A stretch of 64,000 nucleotides of DNA from Verrucomicrobiota bacterium (GCA_030749225.1 JASMKO010000060.1:34084-98083); one strand, 5' to 3'. Positions 18,281 to 28,233 are shown, counted from the first letter of the stretch. Program-made: numbers and translations. The notes: generated by a model from the letters alone, not told the origin.

Positions 18281-20335
18281 ATGGAACCCATTGACTACAT
18301 CGTTCTAATCCTCTACTTCGCCATCATGGCTGGCATCGGTTTTTGGCTGATGCGAAAACAGAAGCGGCAGGAGGACTTTTTCATGGGCGGCCGCAGCTTT
18401 GGCAAGCTGATGCAGACCTTCGCGGCATTCGGTGCCGGTACTGGTTCGGCGGATCCCGTGAACACCGCACGGGGCACGTTCACCAACGGCATGAGTGGCA
18501 TGTGGGGTGTGATGTACTGGCTGTTCGTCACCCCGGTGTATTGGATCAGCGCCGTGTGGTATCGCCGCATGCGCTGCCTTACATTGGGTGATTGGTTCGT
18601 GGAGCGGTACGAGTCGAAAAGGCTCGGTGTGGCGTACGCCTTGTTCGGCTGCTTCTACTACATGGTCTACGGTGCGATGCTTTTCACGGCCATCGGCAAG
18701 GTGGCTGCGCCGCTCATGGGCGACATGCTTTTCGGGATGCCGCTGCAGTATGCGCTGCTGCCGATCATCGCGGTGATCGTCATCACTTACGGTTTGCTCG
18801 GCGGCATCGCGGCTGCCTACTGGACCGACCTGATACAGGGCATCTGCATCATCCTGCTCTCCGTGCTGCTGATCCCGTTTGGCCTGAATGCAGTCGTCAA
18901 AAAGTTTGGCGGTGACGGGCTGATGGATGGTTTTCGGATCATGCATGAGCAACTTGGGGAGGAAGCTTTCACCATTGTCGGCGGTTCGGCAGCGAGTGAA
19001 TTTCCCATATACGCCATTGTGGCCATCGTGATCATCAACATGATCGGGATCGTGTTGACGCCCCACTTTCTGGTCACCGGTGGCGGCACAGCCAAGAGCG
19101 AAACCGATGCTCGTGTCGGGCTGGTGACGGGAAACCTGATCAAGCGGTTTTGCACCATAGGCTGGGTAATCACGGCTCTGATTGTGCTCACACTTTACGG
19201 AAGCGATGCCAGCCTTACCGCCGACGCCGACCGGGCGTGGGGCTTCGCCACGGTGGAACTGCTCGGAGGCCTTGGTATCGGGCTGGTGGGCCTGATGGTG
19301 GCCTGCCTGCTGGCCGCACTAATGAGCAGTGTGGACTGCTACATGCTCGTCTGCTCCGGTTTGGTGGTTCGAAACATCTACCAGCCGTACATCAACCCCA
19401 AGGCCGGCGAAAAGGAAAGCCTCCTTGTGGCCCGCATCGTCGGGGCACTCGTAGTGATCGGTTGCATCGTCTTTTCCCTGACCATCTACGACATGTTTGG
19501 CAACCTGCAGCTCACATGGATTGTGCCGATGCTGTTTGCCGCGGTGTTCTGGGTGGGAATGTACTGGCGACGCGCGACCACCTCGGCGGCATGGATCACG
19601 TTCACATTTTGTCTGTTGTTCTTTCTCGTGCTACCCATCGTCGTGCCCAAGCTCAGCTCCGGCATGACGACCAGCCCGGGGCTCACCCGCACGAGCCACG
19701 TCATCCTCTCGACTATTTTACGGCCTGCTTCGCCACTGGATGTCTCGCGCGGCAAGGCTGGGGTGGAAGGCGAACAGATTACCGAGACAAAGCGCAGCGG
19801 TGGCGTAGCCCTGTTCTGGACCGGCAGCGTCAAGCCGGTGGGCGAGGAAAAGCTTAGGGAGATCGACCGGCGCAGGGTGCCCGGCGGAGAGGAGGTCATC
19901 TACGAGTACGACTGCGACCTAGTGGCCAGCGGCCGACTGCGGCTCGACATGCTGATGATCGACAAGCTCGGCGTGAATCTCGCCTCAATGAAGAAGGCGG
20001 CTATCAAGACGCTCGACCTGCCGTTCGCGACCATCGTCCCGTTTCTCGTGATGATCGTGGCCAGCCTGTTGACCAAGCCGAACAGCAAGGAGGCGCTTGA
20101 CCGGTTGTACGTGAAGATGAAAACGCCGGTCGATCCCAATCCGGCCAACGACAAGGCACAGATGGAGCGCAGCTACGCGCAGCCGGACCGTTTTAATGAC
20201 CGAAAACTGTTCCCTGGCAGCTCACTGGAGTTTCAGCGGCCAAGCGCTTGGGATTTCTGGGGTTTTATCGGCTGCTTCGTGATTTGTTTCGCCATCATCG
20301 GCCTTGCAATCCTCGTCTCCCGCATCGGCACCTGA
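18281..20335 (+). CDS. Sodium:solute symporter (SSS family)
   Basis: A 684-residue inner-membrane transporter with about 13-14 hydrophobic segments. Family signs are the N-terminal IVLILYFAIMAGIGFW, the cytoplasmic QEDFFMGGRSFGKLMQTFAAFGAGTG segment typical of sodium/solute symporters, GLLGGIAAAYWTDLIQG and LLAALMSSVDCYMLVCSGLV. It is longer than most members because of a large hydrophilic stretch (residues about 465-580) and a C-terminal extension before the last helix (DFWGFIGCFVICFAIIGLAILV). Substrate unknown; a sugar, carboxylate or amino acid is possible. The sulfatase gene diverges from its 5' side. hemB follows 39 bp downstream after a palindromic repeat. Confidence 0.9.
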   Translation: MEPIDYIVLILYFAIMAGIGFWLMRKQKRQEDFFMGGRSFGKLMQTFAAFGAGTGSADPVNTARGTFTNGMSGMWGVMYWLFVTPVYWISAVWYRRMRCLTLGDWFVERYESKRLGVAYALFGCFYYMVYGAMLFTAIGKVAAPLMGDMLFGMPLQYALLPIIAVIVITYGLLGGIAAAYWTDLIQGICIILLSVLLIPFGLNAVVKKFGGDGLMDGFRIMHEQLGEEAFTIVGGSAASEFPIYAIVAIVIINMIGIVLTPHFLVTGGGTAKSETDARVGLVTGNLIKRFCTIGWVITALIVLTLYGSDASLTADADRAWGFATVELLGGLGIGLVGLMVACLLAALMSSVDCYMLVCSGLVVRNIYQPYINPKAGEKESLLVARIVGALVVIGCIVFSLTIYDMFGNLQLTWIVPMLFAAVFWVGMYWRRATTSAAWITFTFCLLFFLVLPIVVPKLSSGMTTSPGLTRTSHVILSTILRPASPLDVSRGKAGVEGEQITETKRSGGVALFWTGSVKPVGEEKLREIDRRRVPGGEEVIYEYDCDLVASGRLRLDMLMIDKLGVNLASMKKAAIKTLDLPFATIVPFLVMIVASLLTKPNSKEALDRLYVKMKTPVDPNPANDKAQMERSYAQPDRFNDRKLFPGSSLEFQRPSAWDFWGFIGCFVICFAIIGLAILVSRIGT

Positions 20336-20336
20336 C

Positions 20337-20356
20337 CGCTTGGCCAAGCGCTTGGC
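20337..20356. repeat. Tandem palindromic repeat between the symporter gene and hemB
   Basis: CGCTTGGCCAAGCGCTTGGC, one full core (20339-20348) plus a half copy. It follows the symporter stop directly. It could form an RNA hairpin, but no T-run follows. Confidence 0.85.
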
Positions 20357-20374
20357 TTGCGGGCGGGATAGGTT

Positions 20375-21394
20375 ATGATGCCGTGCGTGCCGTCTCCCCT
20401 GACAGGCGATTTTCCCAGCTACCGCCCGCGCCGACTGCGCGGCTCGGAAGTCTTGCGCCGCATGGTGCGCGAGACGCGCTTGCACGCCGATCAACTCGTG
20501 CTGCCGTTGTTCGTGCGGCCGGGGCACAAGGTTCGCAACGCCGTGCCGTCGATGCCGGGGGTGTTTCAGTTGTCCATCGACGAGGCCGTTCGCGAGGCTG
20601 CCTCGGCCCAAAAGTCCGGCGTCCCGGCGGTGATCCTGTTCGGCATCCCGCCCAAGAAGGATACCCGAGCTAGCGGTGCCTATGCCAAAAACGGCATCGT
20701 GCAAAAGGCGGTGCGGCAGTTGAAGCGGGATGTGCCGGGGTTGCTGGTTATGACCGATGTCTGCCTGTGCGAATACATGAGCCACGGGCATTGTGGCCTC
20801 GTGAAAAAGAGCCGCAAGTCGGTCACCATCGACAACGATCCCTCGCTCAAGCTGCTTGCCTGCACGGCCGCCAGCCACGCCGAGGCTGGCGCGGATGTCG
20901 TGGCGCCGAGCGACATGATGGACGGGCGCGTGGCGGCCATTCGTGCTACGCTTGACTCGGCCGGGTTTAACGACACGCCAATCCTGTCGTACGCGGCCAA
21001 GTTTGCCTCGGCCTATTACGGGCCGTTCCGTGATGCGGCAGAGTCAGCTCCGCAGTTTGGCGACCGGCGCAGCTACCAGATGGACGCAGCCAATGCCGAC
21101 GAGGCGTTGCGTGAAGTCGCGCTCGACCTGCGGGAAGGGGCGGATATCGTGATGGTGAAGCCGGCCTTGGCTTACCTTGACATTCTCCATCGGGTGAAAT
21201 CGGAGTTTGGTTACCCGACGGCGGCGTATGCGGTGAGTGGCGAGTACGCGATGGTGCAGGCGGCGGCCAAGCGCAGCTGGGTGGATGAGCGAGCCGTGAC
21301 GATGGAGTCGCTGTTGGCGATGCGGCGTGCGGGGGCGGATATCATTGTGACTTATGCAGCAGCCAAGGCGGCGTGTTGGCTACGGGAGGGTTGA
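20375..21394 (+). CDS. hemB: Porphobilinogen synthase (delta-aminolevulinate dehydratase)
   Basis: A 339-residue enzyme that condenses two 5-aminolevulinate molecules to porphobilinogen in tetrapyrrole synthesis. Both Schiff-base lysines are present: Lys209 in SYAAKFASAYYGPFRDA and Lys262 in MVKPALAYLDIL. The zinc-binding cysteines are Cys130, Cys132 and Cys140 in DVCLCEYMSHGHCG, so it is a zinc-type enzyme. Normal length for the family. The start is one of two adjacent ATGs at 20375; GGGATAGG upstream is a good ribosome-binding sequence. No other haem genes lie nearby. It converges on the FHA gene. Confidence 0.96.
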   Translation: MMPCVPSPLTGDFPSYRPRRLRGSEVLRRMVRETRLHADQLVLPLFVRPGHKVRNAVPSMPGVFQLSIDEAVREAASAQKSGVPAVILFGIPPKKDTRASGAYAKNGIVQKAVRQLKRDVPGLLVMTDVCLCEYMSHGHCGLVKKSRKSVTIDNDPSLKLLACTAASHAEAGADVVAPSDMMDGRVAAIRATLDSAGFNDTPILSYAAKFASAYYGPFRDAAESAPQFGDRRSYQMDAANADEALREVALDLREGADIVMVKPALAYLDILHRVKSEFGYPTAAYAVSGEYAMVQAAAKRSWVDERAVTMESLLAMRRAGADIIVTYAAAKAACWLREG

Positions 21395-21420
21395 TCGGTG
21401 AAGCGCGTTTGGCAAGCACG

Positions 21421-21906
21421 TCAGTTGCCCTTGAATTTCAGCCAGGCCATGGCTACCGCGGCAATCACCACAACGGCCACGACCACACCGAAAATAACGA
21501 AGTATTTCCCGGATTTGTCCGACTTTTTGCTGAACCCCTTGGCCGGCCCCTTGGGGGCGTTGTCGAGATTGCCAAGCCGGACGCCCTGCTCAAGATGCTT
21601 GTCATGGGACTGGGCCTTGCGGGGGCCGTCGATCTTCAGCTCCACCTCGCCGAACGTGAGCACCTCACCCGGTTGCAGCGGCGACTCGGCGACCTTGTTT
21701 CCGTTGATGTAGGTGCCGTTGGTGGAGCCGACGTCGCGGACGTGCACGTCCTCGCCGCGCAACACCAATTCGGCGTGGCTCCCGGAGATGGACTCGTGCG
21801 GGAGGGTGATGTCGTTTTCGTTCACACGACCGACCGAAGTGACCTCCTTCGCCAATTCAAACGAGGTCGGCTCAATTCCTTCGGTTAAAACGATCAGCTT
21901 GGGCAT
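21421..21906 (-). CDS. FHA-domain membrane protein
   Basis: 161 residues. The first 95 form a forkhead-associated domain, which binds phosphothreonine: SVGRVNENDITLPHESISGSHAEL, with the conserved GR, SGSH and the DVGSTNGTYINGNKV segment. A basic, glycine-rich linker follows, and then one C-terminal transmembrane helix (YFVIFGVVVAVVVIAAVAMAWL), so it is probably a tail-anchored protein with the FHA domain in the cytoplasm. It should recruit a phosphorylated partner from a Ser/Thr kinase pathway. No kinase gene is in the window. ftsH lies upstream on the same strand, separated by about 90 bp. Confidence 0.9.
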   Translation of the reverse strand: MPKLIVLTEGIEPTSFELAKEVTSVGRVNENDITLPHESISGSHAELVLRGEDVHVRDVGSTNGTYINGNKVAESPLQPGEVLTFGEVELKIDGPRKAQSHDKHLEQGVRLGNLDNAPKGPAKGFSKKSDKSGKYFVIFGVVVAVVVIAAVAMAWLKFKGN

Positions 21907-21996
21907 GCGCTCAGTCCGGGGGCGGCAAAATAGCGTCCCAAGTTGCTATAAGTCAACGGGTTTCTCGGAAACCGGGATGATTCTCGGCCTGAAATG

Positions 21997-24012
21997 TCAG
22001 GCGGTTGCCGGGGCGGGGTCGCTCAGGCCGTCGTCGAGTTTTGGCTTGCCACTCTTGGGTGTTTCCGGAGTGGGGGTGACGGCATCAGCCCCCGATGGGG
22101 GATCGACGTCGGGCGGCCGCTCGGTGGGGGTGAATTTGCCGGTGCGGACGATGTCCTCAACCTGTTTACCGTCGAGCGTCTCGTGTTCTAGCAGCGCGTT
22201 GGCAATGAGGTCGAGCTTGTCGCGGTTGTCCTTGATGAGCCCTTTGGCCAAGTTGTAGCCCTCGTCGATCAGTCGCCGCACTTCGGCGTCGATCTGCTGG
22301 GCGGTCTGCTCGCTGTAGGTCTTGTTCTGTGCGATCTCCTTGCCGAGGAAGACGTACTCGTCGCTGTCGCCATAGAGCACCATGCCGAGTTTGTCGCTCA
22401 TGCCCCACTGGGTGACCATGGCGCGGGCCATGTTGGTGGCCTGCTGGATGTCGCCGGCCGCGCCGGTGGAGACGTCGCCGGTCACGATTTCCTCGGCGAT
22501 CCGGCCGGCCATGGTCATCGCGATCGTCTCGCGCATCTCCTGGCTCTGGCGGTTGAGAACGTCGTCCTTGGGCAAGGACATCGTGGCGCCAAGTGCCTGG
22601 CCGCGCGGGATGATGGTCACCTTGTGTAACGGGTGGCACTTGTCGAGCAGGACGTTGACGAGCGCGTGGCCTGCCTCGTGCCAGGCAGTAATTTTTTTGT
22701 CTTCGTCCGTCATGGCCATGCTGCGGCGCTCGCGGCCCCAGCGAACCTTGTCGCGGGCCTCCTCCAGTTCCGGCATGTTGACGGATTTCTTGTTGGATCG
22801 CGCGGCTAGAAGGGCGGCTTCATTGAGCAAGTTGGCCAGTTCTGCCCCCGAAAACCCGGGCGTCCCCCTCGCAATGATGCTAAGGTCGACCGCCTTGGCT
22901 AGTTTCACCTTCTTGGCGTGCACCTTGAGAATCTCCTCGCGCCCGCGCACGTCCGGCAGATTCACTGTGAGCTGCCGGTCGAAGCGGCCAGGGCGCAGTA
23001 GCGCCGGGTCGAGCACGTCCGGCCGGTTGGTGGCGGCAATGATGATGATGCCCTCCTGCGTGTCGAAGCCGTCCATCTCGACCAGTAGCGCATTCAGTGT
23101 CTGTTCGCGCTCGTCGTTGCCGCCGCCCAACCCGTGGCCGCGCGAGCGTCCCACGGCGTCGATCTCGTCGATGAACACCAGGCATGGCGTGCTCTTGCGT
23201 GCTTGCTCGAACATGTCGCGTACGCGGCTCGCCCCAACGCCGACAAACATCTCGACGAAGTCCGAGCCGCTGATGCTGAAGAACCCGGCCTCGGCCTCGC
23301 CGGCGATTGCCTTGGCCAAGAGCGTCTTGCCGGTGCCCGGTGGGCCAACCATCAAAATGCCCTTGGGAATTTTACCGCCGAGCTTCTGGAATTTTTTGGG
23401 GTCCTTGAGAAAGTCGACCAGCTCAGAGACCTCCTCGCACGCCTCATCCACCCCGGCGACATCCTTGAAGGTAGTCTTGTTTTTCTCCTTGTTGAGCATT
23501 CGGGCCTTGCTCTTTCCGAAGTTCATCGCGCCACGGCCGGCGCTACGGATCTGCCGGATCAGCACAAACCAAATGAGCAGAAAGATGATCAGGATCGGAA
23601 GCAGGTTGACGAGAAACGCTGTGAGTAGGGTGCTCTTTTCGCGGGGCTGAAATCCGGCGCTTTCGATGAGAAATTTCTCCCGGCCCTCGATCAGCTTGTC
23701 CTCGAACGAGAACGGGATTTTTTTACCGTTCTCGATACGGAAACCGGTGATGGTGCAGAGCGCGGAGGAGTTGGGCGGGGGATACTCGATGTGGCCTTTG
23801 ACCACCTCGCCATTGGCAATCCAGTCCTGGAGTGTATTGTAGTCGACCTGCTCTCTTTGGGTCGTGCCGGCTGTCTTGCCGACCTGAAAAAGCATCACGA
23901 CCATGAAGATGCCCAGTGCCCAAAGCATCCACGAGCGCGGATTTGGGAACCGGTCCTCGCTGTCGGTCTTGGGCTTTTTCTCCCTTATTTTGGGCGGTTT
24001 TTCGTCAGCCAT
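21997..24012 (-). CDS. ftsH: ATP-dependent zinc metalloprotease FtsH
   Basis: 671 residues from ATG 24012 ([13 protein letters not shown]); an upstream in-frame ATG would add 19 residues with no family support. Two membrane segments at about 28-44 and 130-152 flank a small periplasmic domain. The AAA+ module has Walker A GPPGTGKT (223-230), Walker [10 protein letters not shown] and the second region of homology [20 protein letters not shown]. The zinc site HEAGH is at 445-449. FtsH degrades misassembled membrane proteins and short-lived regulators as a hexamer. The C-terminal tail is short and acidic or proline-rich, as is usual for this variable part. topB lies upstream on the same strand with a 108-bp gap. 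Confidence 0.97.
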   Translation of the reverse strand: MADEKPPKIREKKPKTDSEDRFPNPRSWMLWALGIFMVVMLFQVGKTAGTTQREQVDYNTLQDWIANGEVVKGHIEYPPPNSSALCTITGFRIENGKKIPFSFEDKLIEGREKFLIESAGFQPREKSTLLTAFLVNLLPILIIFLLIWFVLIRQIRSAGRGAMNFGKSKARMLNKEKNKTTFKDVAGVDEACEEVSELVDFLKDPKKFQKLGGKIPKGILMVGPPGTGKTLLAKAIAGEAEAGFFSISGSDFVEMFVGVGASRVRDMFEQARKSTPCLVFIDEIDAVGRSRGHGLGGGNDEREQTLNALLVEMDGFDTQEGIIIIAATNRPDVLDPALLRPGRFDRQLTVNLPDVRGREEILKVHAKKVKLAKAVDLSIIARGTPGFSGAELANLLNEAALLAARSNKKSVNMPELEEARDKVRWGRERRSMAMTDEDKKITAWHEAGHALVNVLLDKCHPLHKVTIIPRGQALGATMSLPKDDVLNRQSQEMRETIAMTMAGRIAEEIVTGDVSTGAAGDIQQATNMARAMVTQWGMSDKLGMVLYGDSDEYVFLGKEIAQNKTYSEQTAQQIDAEVRRLIDEGYNLAKGLIKDNRDKLDLIANALLEHETLDGKQVEDIVRTGKFTPTERPPDVDPPSGADAVTPTPETPKSGKPKLDDGLSDPAPATA

Positions 24013-24120
24013 TCCCTTCGAACAGAGGAAGATACCACAACCGTTTCTGCTGTGGCAACTCGTAAGCAAAACTGTAAAAGCAATAATTGGGCCGCGTTTT
24101 TGGCGCTTGGCTAAGCGGGA

Positions 24121-26616
24121 TTATTTACCAGCCTTGGCCGCCGGCTTGGCCCTGGGCTCGAACTCGAAGCCGACATCGCCGTCCGGCTTGAGCACGAGGT
24201 ACGCCTTGAACGGCCGGCCTTTCTTGGAGATGAAGTTTGGGATTAGGTCGGTCTTGCCGTCCTTGAGCAGTTTGGCGACCTGCTCTTTCTCGATGTCGCG
24301 CTTGAGGATCGTCTTGCCGGTGCGGAAAATGCACTCCCTCGCTTTGCCGGTGTTCTTCTCGCAGACGTAGGCGCGACCGTGTTCGTACACTTGCGCCTTG
24401 CACTTGGGACAGCTGCCAACCGGATCCTGCCCGCTGAAGTCGGCTTCCTCCTCCTCTTCCTCGTTGTTGCCGAAGTCGAACTCCACTTTCTGCTCCGCGG
24501 TTAGTTTCAGCTCCGCCGAGAAGGCGCGGCCCATCTTGCTGCGGAAGCCGTCCAGCGGCCCGATGCGGCCATTGGCCACCAGTTCGTCCGCCTCAGCCAA
24601 CTCGAACTGTCGCCCGCCCATCGTCTTCCAGAAACTGAATTCGCACCCGTCGGCTTCGCAATGGAACCGCTTGTACGTTTCCTTCACTACGCCGCCGCAC
24701 TTGGGGCACGGTGTTTTGAGGACACCATAGTCGCCCGGGACGGTGTCGCCATCAAACGCCTTGGCGGTGCCGACGATTTTCTCGGTCATCGAGCGGATCT
24801 CGTTCATGAATGACTCGCGGTCGAACTTACACCGCTCGATCTCCTTGAGCTTAAACTCCCACTCTCCGGTCAGCTCCGGCCGGGTGAGGGCGTCGACCTT
24901 GAGCGCCATAAGAAGCGTGATTAGCGAGAACGCCTGCGCGGTGGGCACCAGTTCCTTCTGCTCGCGCACCATGTACTTGTGGCGGATCAACTCCTCGATG
25001 ATCGAGGCGCGCGTGGCCGGGGTGCCGAGGCCCTTGTCGCGCATGGCCTCGCGCAGTTCCTCGTCGTCTACGCGCTTGCCGGCGTGTTCCATCGCGCCGA
25101 GCAGCGTGGCTTCCGAGTAGCGTGCCGGCGGCCGGGTGGCCTTGGACTCGACGCTGACCTCGTCCGTCTGCACCGACTCACCGGCCTTGACCGGCACGAG
25201 GTGCCCGTTGTCCGGCTTGGACTGGTCCCGCCCGTGCACGGCGAGCCAGCCAGGCTTGACGAGTACCTTGCCATCGGTCTTGAACGGTTCGCCTGCCACG
25301 CGGGTTATACGGGTGGTGACGAGGAATTCGGCCGACGGATAAAATACGGCGATGAAGCGCTTGGCCACGAGGTCGTAGATTTTCTGTTCCTGCTCCTTGA
25401 GTGAAGGCGGGGCCGGCTTAAGCGTCGGGATGATGGCGAAGTGGTCGGAAACCTTGGCGTTGTTGAACACCTTCCTGTTGCCACCGTGCACCCAGTCGTT
25501 TTTCAGCACGTCGCTGGCGAGCAGGCCGTAACGCGCTTGGCCAAGTGCCTCGAGGGTCTGTTTCACGGTGTCGGTGTAATCCTCCGGGAGGCAGCGTGAG
25601 TCGGTTCGCGGATAGGTCAGCACCTTGTGCCGCTCGTATAGCGCTTGCGCGATGCCCAGCGTGTTACGCGCCGAGAAGCCAAACCTCGCGTTGGCCTCGC
25701 GCTGCAGCGTGGTGAGGTCGAACAACGTTGGCGCCGCCTGCTTTGTCGGCTTGTTCTGCTCGTTCACTTCGCCCGGCTGGTCGGAGCACTTGGCCTGGAT
25801 GCCGTCCGCCTTGGCCTGTTCCCAGATGCGCTCGGCCCGCTTATGGGCGTCGTCGGGATCTTTCTTGAACGTTTCATTCAGCCAACGGCCGGTGTACTCG
25901 CCGCCGGTGGCGCGGAAGGTGGCGTGCACCTCCCAGTAGTCTTTTGGCTCGAAGGCGCGGATCTCCTTTTCCCGCTCGACCACCACGGTCAGCGTCGGCG
26001 TCTGCACGCGGCCGACTGGCGTCAGGTAAAACCCGCCGCTCTTCGAGTTGAAAGCCGTCATCGTCCGCGTGCCGTTGATGCCGATGAGCCAGTCGGCCTC
26101 GCTCCGGCAACTGGCGGCACTGGCCAGCGGCTTCATCTCGTCGTCGCTGCGCAGCCGCTCGAAGCCGGTACGGATGGCGTCTGGCGTCATCGACCGCAGC
26201 CAAAGCCGCGAGACGAATTTGCCAGCCGTTTTCCTCGGGTGCTTCGCCTGCGCGTACTGGATGATGTAGCGGAAAATCAACTCGCCTTCCCGTCCGGCGT
26301 CGCATGCGTTGACGAAGTGGTCGATGTCGTCGCGTTTTATTAGCCGGAGCAACACCCGCAGCCGGGTTTCGCTCTTTGCGATCGGTTCGAGGTCGAAGTG
26401 CGACGGGATGTGAGGCAGCTTGTCGAAGGTCCACTTGCCCCGCTTGATCTCCTGATCGGCCGGAACGATGATCGTCAACAGGTGGCCGACCGCGGAGGAA
26501 ATCACGTAGTCGTCGTTCTCGAAAAAGTCTTTCGATTTGTCACGCGACGCCTTCAGCACGCGGGCAATGTCGGTAGCGACCGACGGCTTTTCTGCGATGA
26601 CGAGTGACTTTCCCAA
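24121..26616 (-). CDS. topB: DNA topoisomerase III
   Basis: An 831-residue type IA topoisomerase. The N-terminal Toprim domain has KSLVIAEKPSVA and the acidic DAGREGELIFR motif. The catalytic tyrosine is Tyr335 in VLTYPRTDSR. The rest of the core includes GFSARNTLGIAQALYE and LGTPATRASIIEELI. The C-terminus carries zinc-ribbon-like CPKCGG...HCEADGC (from Cys637), a topoisomerase C-terminal repeat (FWKTMGGRQF ... GPLDGFRSKMGRAFSAELKL), an acidic EEEEEE stretch and a second CPKC repeat. TopB decatenates replication intermediates and works with RecQ-type helicases. It is longer than the E. coli enzyme because of the extra C-terminal repeats. In some bacteria topB lies on mobile elements, but here its GC-rich codon use matches its neighbours. 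Confidence 0.96.
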   Translation of the reverse strand: MGKSLVIAEKPSVATDIARVLKASRDKSKDFFENDDYVISSAVGHLLTIIVPADQEIKRGKWTFDKLPHIPSHFDLEPIAKSETRLRVLLRLIKRDDIDHFVNACDAGREGELIFRYIIQYAQAKHPRKTAGKFVSRLWLRSMTPDAIRTGFERLRSDDEMKPLASAASCRSEADWLIGINGTRTMTAFNSKSGGFYLTPVGRVQTPTLTVVVEREKEIRAFEPKDYWEVHATFRATGGEYTGRWLNETFKKDPDDAHKRAERIWEQAKADGIQAKCSDQPGEVNEQNKPTKQAAPTLFDLTTLQREANARFGFSARNTLGIAQALYERHKVLTYPRTDSRCLPEDYTDTVKQTLEALGQARYGLLASDVLKNDWVHGGNRKVFNNAKVSDHFAIIPTLKPAPPSLKEQEQKIYDLVAKRFIAVFYPSAEFLVTTRITRVAGEPFKTDGKVLVKPGWLAVHGRDQSKPDNGHLVPVKAGESVQTDEVSVESKATRPPARYSEATLLGAMEHAGKRVDDEELREAMRDKGLGTPATRASIIEELIRHKYMVREQKELVPTAQAFSLITLLMALKVDALTRPELTGEWEFKLKEIERCKFDRESFMNEIRSMTEKIVGTAKAFDGDTVPGDYGVLKTPCPKCGGVVKETYKRFHCEADGCEFSFWKTMGGRQFELAEADELVANGRIGPLDGFRSKMGRAFSAELKLTAEQKVEFDFGNNEEEEEEADFSGQDPVGSCPKCKAQVYEHGRAYVCEKNTGKARECIFRTGKTILKRDIEKEQVAKLLKDGKTDLIPNFISKKGRPFKAYLVLKPDGDVGFEFEPRAKPAAKAGK

Positions 26617-26758
26617 AGTGTTTTTCGGTGAGCTAAGGTTTCAATTCGCGTTTAGCCAAGCGAGGCCAAGTCACGCGGCGCGGAAAATGGAGAAAAACCA
26701 AAACCAAGTCAAAGCCGAAAAAAATCGCCCAAGCCGCGGTGAATAGGGCGAAGACGGC

Positions 26759-27514
26759 TCAGCCGTTGGCCAGGGCGTTGATCTGGTTGGCGGCGAAACC
26801 GGCGCCGAAGCCGTTGTCGATATTCACCACCGTCACTCCGCTGCCGCAGCTATTGAGCATGCCCAGCAACGCCGCCACGCCGCCGAAACTGGCCCCGTAG
26901 CCGATGCTCGTCGGCACCGCAATTACCGGCCGGCACACCAGCCCGGCCACCACGCTGGGCAGTGCCCCCTCCATGCCGGCGACGGCGATGACAACGCTGG
27001 CCTCGCGCACGGCGGGCAGGCTGGCGAGCAGGCGGTGTAGACCGGCCACTCCGACGTCGTTCACGCGTGTGACCGTGTTGCCCATGAAGTCCGCGGTGAG
27101 TGCCGCCTCGTCGGCGACCGGCAGATCGCTCGTCCCGGCGCATACCACGCTGATCGTGCCGGGGCGCTTGGCCAAGCGCTTGGTTTCGACCGTGATGCAC
27201 CGGGCCGACTCGTGGTGTACGGCGTCAGGGAATTGCCCACTCACCGCCGCGGCATGGTCGGCATTGGCGCGGGTGACCAGCACCCTCTCTTCCCGGTCCA
27301 TCACCTTGGCCGCGATGGCGGCGACCTGCTCCGGCGTCTTGCCGGAGCCGAAGATAACCTCGGGAAAGCCTTGCCGCAGCGGCCGGTGCGCGTCGACCTG
27401 CGCGAAGCCAAGGTCGTCGATCGGTGCGGCGCACAGTCGGCGCAGCACCCCGGCTTCGTCCACCTCGCCGGCCTTGAAGCGCCGGAGCAGCTCGCTGGTT
27501 TCGTCCGGTGTCAC
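26759..27514 (-). CDS. larB: LarB, pyridinium-3,5-biscarboxylic acid mononucleotide synthase
   Basis: A 251-residue protein of the AIR-carboxylase-like fold. In Lactobacillus, LarB carboxylates nicotinate adenine dinucleotide in the first step of nickel-pincer nucleotide cofactor synthesis for lactate racemase and related enzymes. Visible motifs: EVIFGSGKTPEQ, CAGTSDLPVADEA, VIAVAGMEGALPSVVAGL, PVIAVPTSIGYGASFGG and the C-terminal NIDNGFGAGF. The start is GTG 27514; no ATG is suitably placed. A tandem palindromic repeat (27164-27183) encodes TKRLAKRPG between the first strands and the CAGTSDLP strand, a place where homologues have a short linker. larC and larE are not in the window. Confidence 0.92.
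   Translation of the reverse strand: MTPDETSELLRRFKAGEVDEAGVLRRLCAAPIDDLGFAQVDAHRPLRQGFPEVIFGSGKTPEQVAAIAAKVMDREERVLVTRANADHAAAVSGQFPDAVHHESARCITVETKRLAKRPGTISVVCAGTSDLPVADEAALTADFMGNTVTRVNDVGVAGLHRLLASLPAVREASVVIAVAGMEGALPSVVAGLVCRPVIAVPTSIGYGASFGGVAALLGMLNSCGSGVTVVNIDNGFGAGFAANQINALANG
27164..27183. repeat. Tandem palindromic repeat inside larB
   Basis: GCGCTTGGCCAAGCGCTTGG within the coding sequence. It is translated as part of ETKRLAKRPG on the minus strand. Confidence 0.85.
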
Positions 27515-27727
27515 CGCCGGGGAATTAACACCGCCCGCCCCGCGGGGTCACGCGGAAACGCGCTTCGCCGGGCGAGGAATCGACCTTGACCGCCCCGGGG
27601 CCGGTGACTAGCCTCCGCGTCGTCAACGGTTGTCGCGCACGGGGTGCGGTTGCCGGCGTTCCCCGGGACTGGGGGGCGTGCGAAACGAGTCAATCAGGGA
27701 ACAACGCGCTGCAACCGTTCAGCTGCC

Positions 27728-28195
27728 GTGGAATTCAAGGATATAAAAAGCATCGTCGACTTGATGAAGAAAAACTCCCTCTCGGAGTTCGAGATGGAGA
27801 AGGAGGGATTCAAGATCAAGCTGCGCCGTGCCGCCAGCGAGAGCAAGCCTGCGGAGGTGCAACTGCAACATTACCTGCCGCCGGCCAATCCCGCGGCGCC
27901 CGTACCTGCGCCGGCCGAAGCTCCAGCTGCCGTGCCGGCGCCGGAGCAGCCAACAGAGCCGGAAATCAAGTCGCCGATGATCGGCACATTTTACCGCAAG
28001 CCGTCGCCCGAGTCGGAGTCGTACGTCGAGGTTGGTGACACGGTCACGGTCGACACCGTGGTGTGCATCGTCGAGGCGATGAAGGTAATGAACGAGATCA
28101 AGGCCGAGATGAGCGGAGTGATCACGGAAATCCTCATCGAGGACGGCCGCCCGGTGGAGTTCGGCCAGGCGCTGTTCCGTGTACGCCCCGCATGA
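27728..28195 (+). CDS. accB: Acetyl-CoA carboxylase biotin carboxyl carrier protein
   Basis: 155 residues from GTG 27728 (MEFKDIKSIVDLMKKN), which matches the AccB N-terminus; earlier starts would add unrelated residues. The central Ala/Pro-rich linker (PANPAAPVPAPAEAPAAVPAPEQP) separates it from the C-terminal biotinyl domain, in which Lys119 in VEAMKVMNEI is the biotinylation site. AccB shuttles carboxybiotin between AccC and the carboxyltransferase in fatty acid synthesis. accC follows after 38 bp, the standard gene order. The accA/accD subunits are not here. Confidence 0.96.
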   Translation: MEFKDIKSIVDLMKKNSLSEFEMEKEGFKIKLRRAASESKPAEVQLQHYLPPANPAAPVPAPAEAPAAVPAPEQPTEPEIKSPMIGTFYRKPSPESESYVEVGDTVTVDTVVCIVEAMKVMNEIKAEMSGVITEILIEDGRPVEFGQALFRVRPA

Positions 28196-28233
28196 TGAGT
28201 GCTGCAGCATGACCGCCAGCCAGGATTCGCCGA

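Noticed and set aside
20337..20356. Rho-independent terminator after the symporter gene
   Set aside because: The palindrome could form a hairpin, but no T-run follows, and the same sequence occurs inside many genes.
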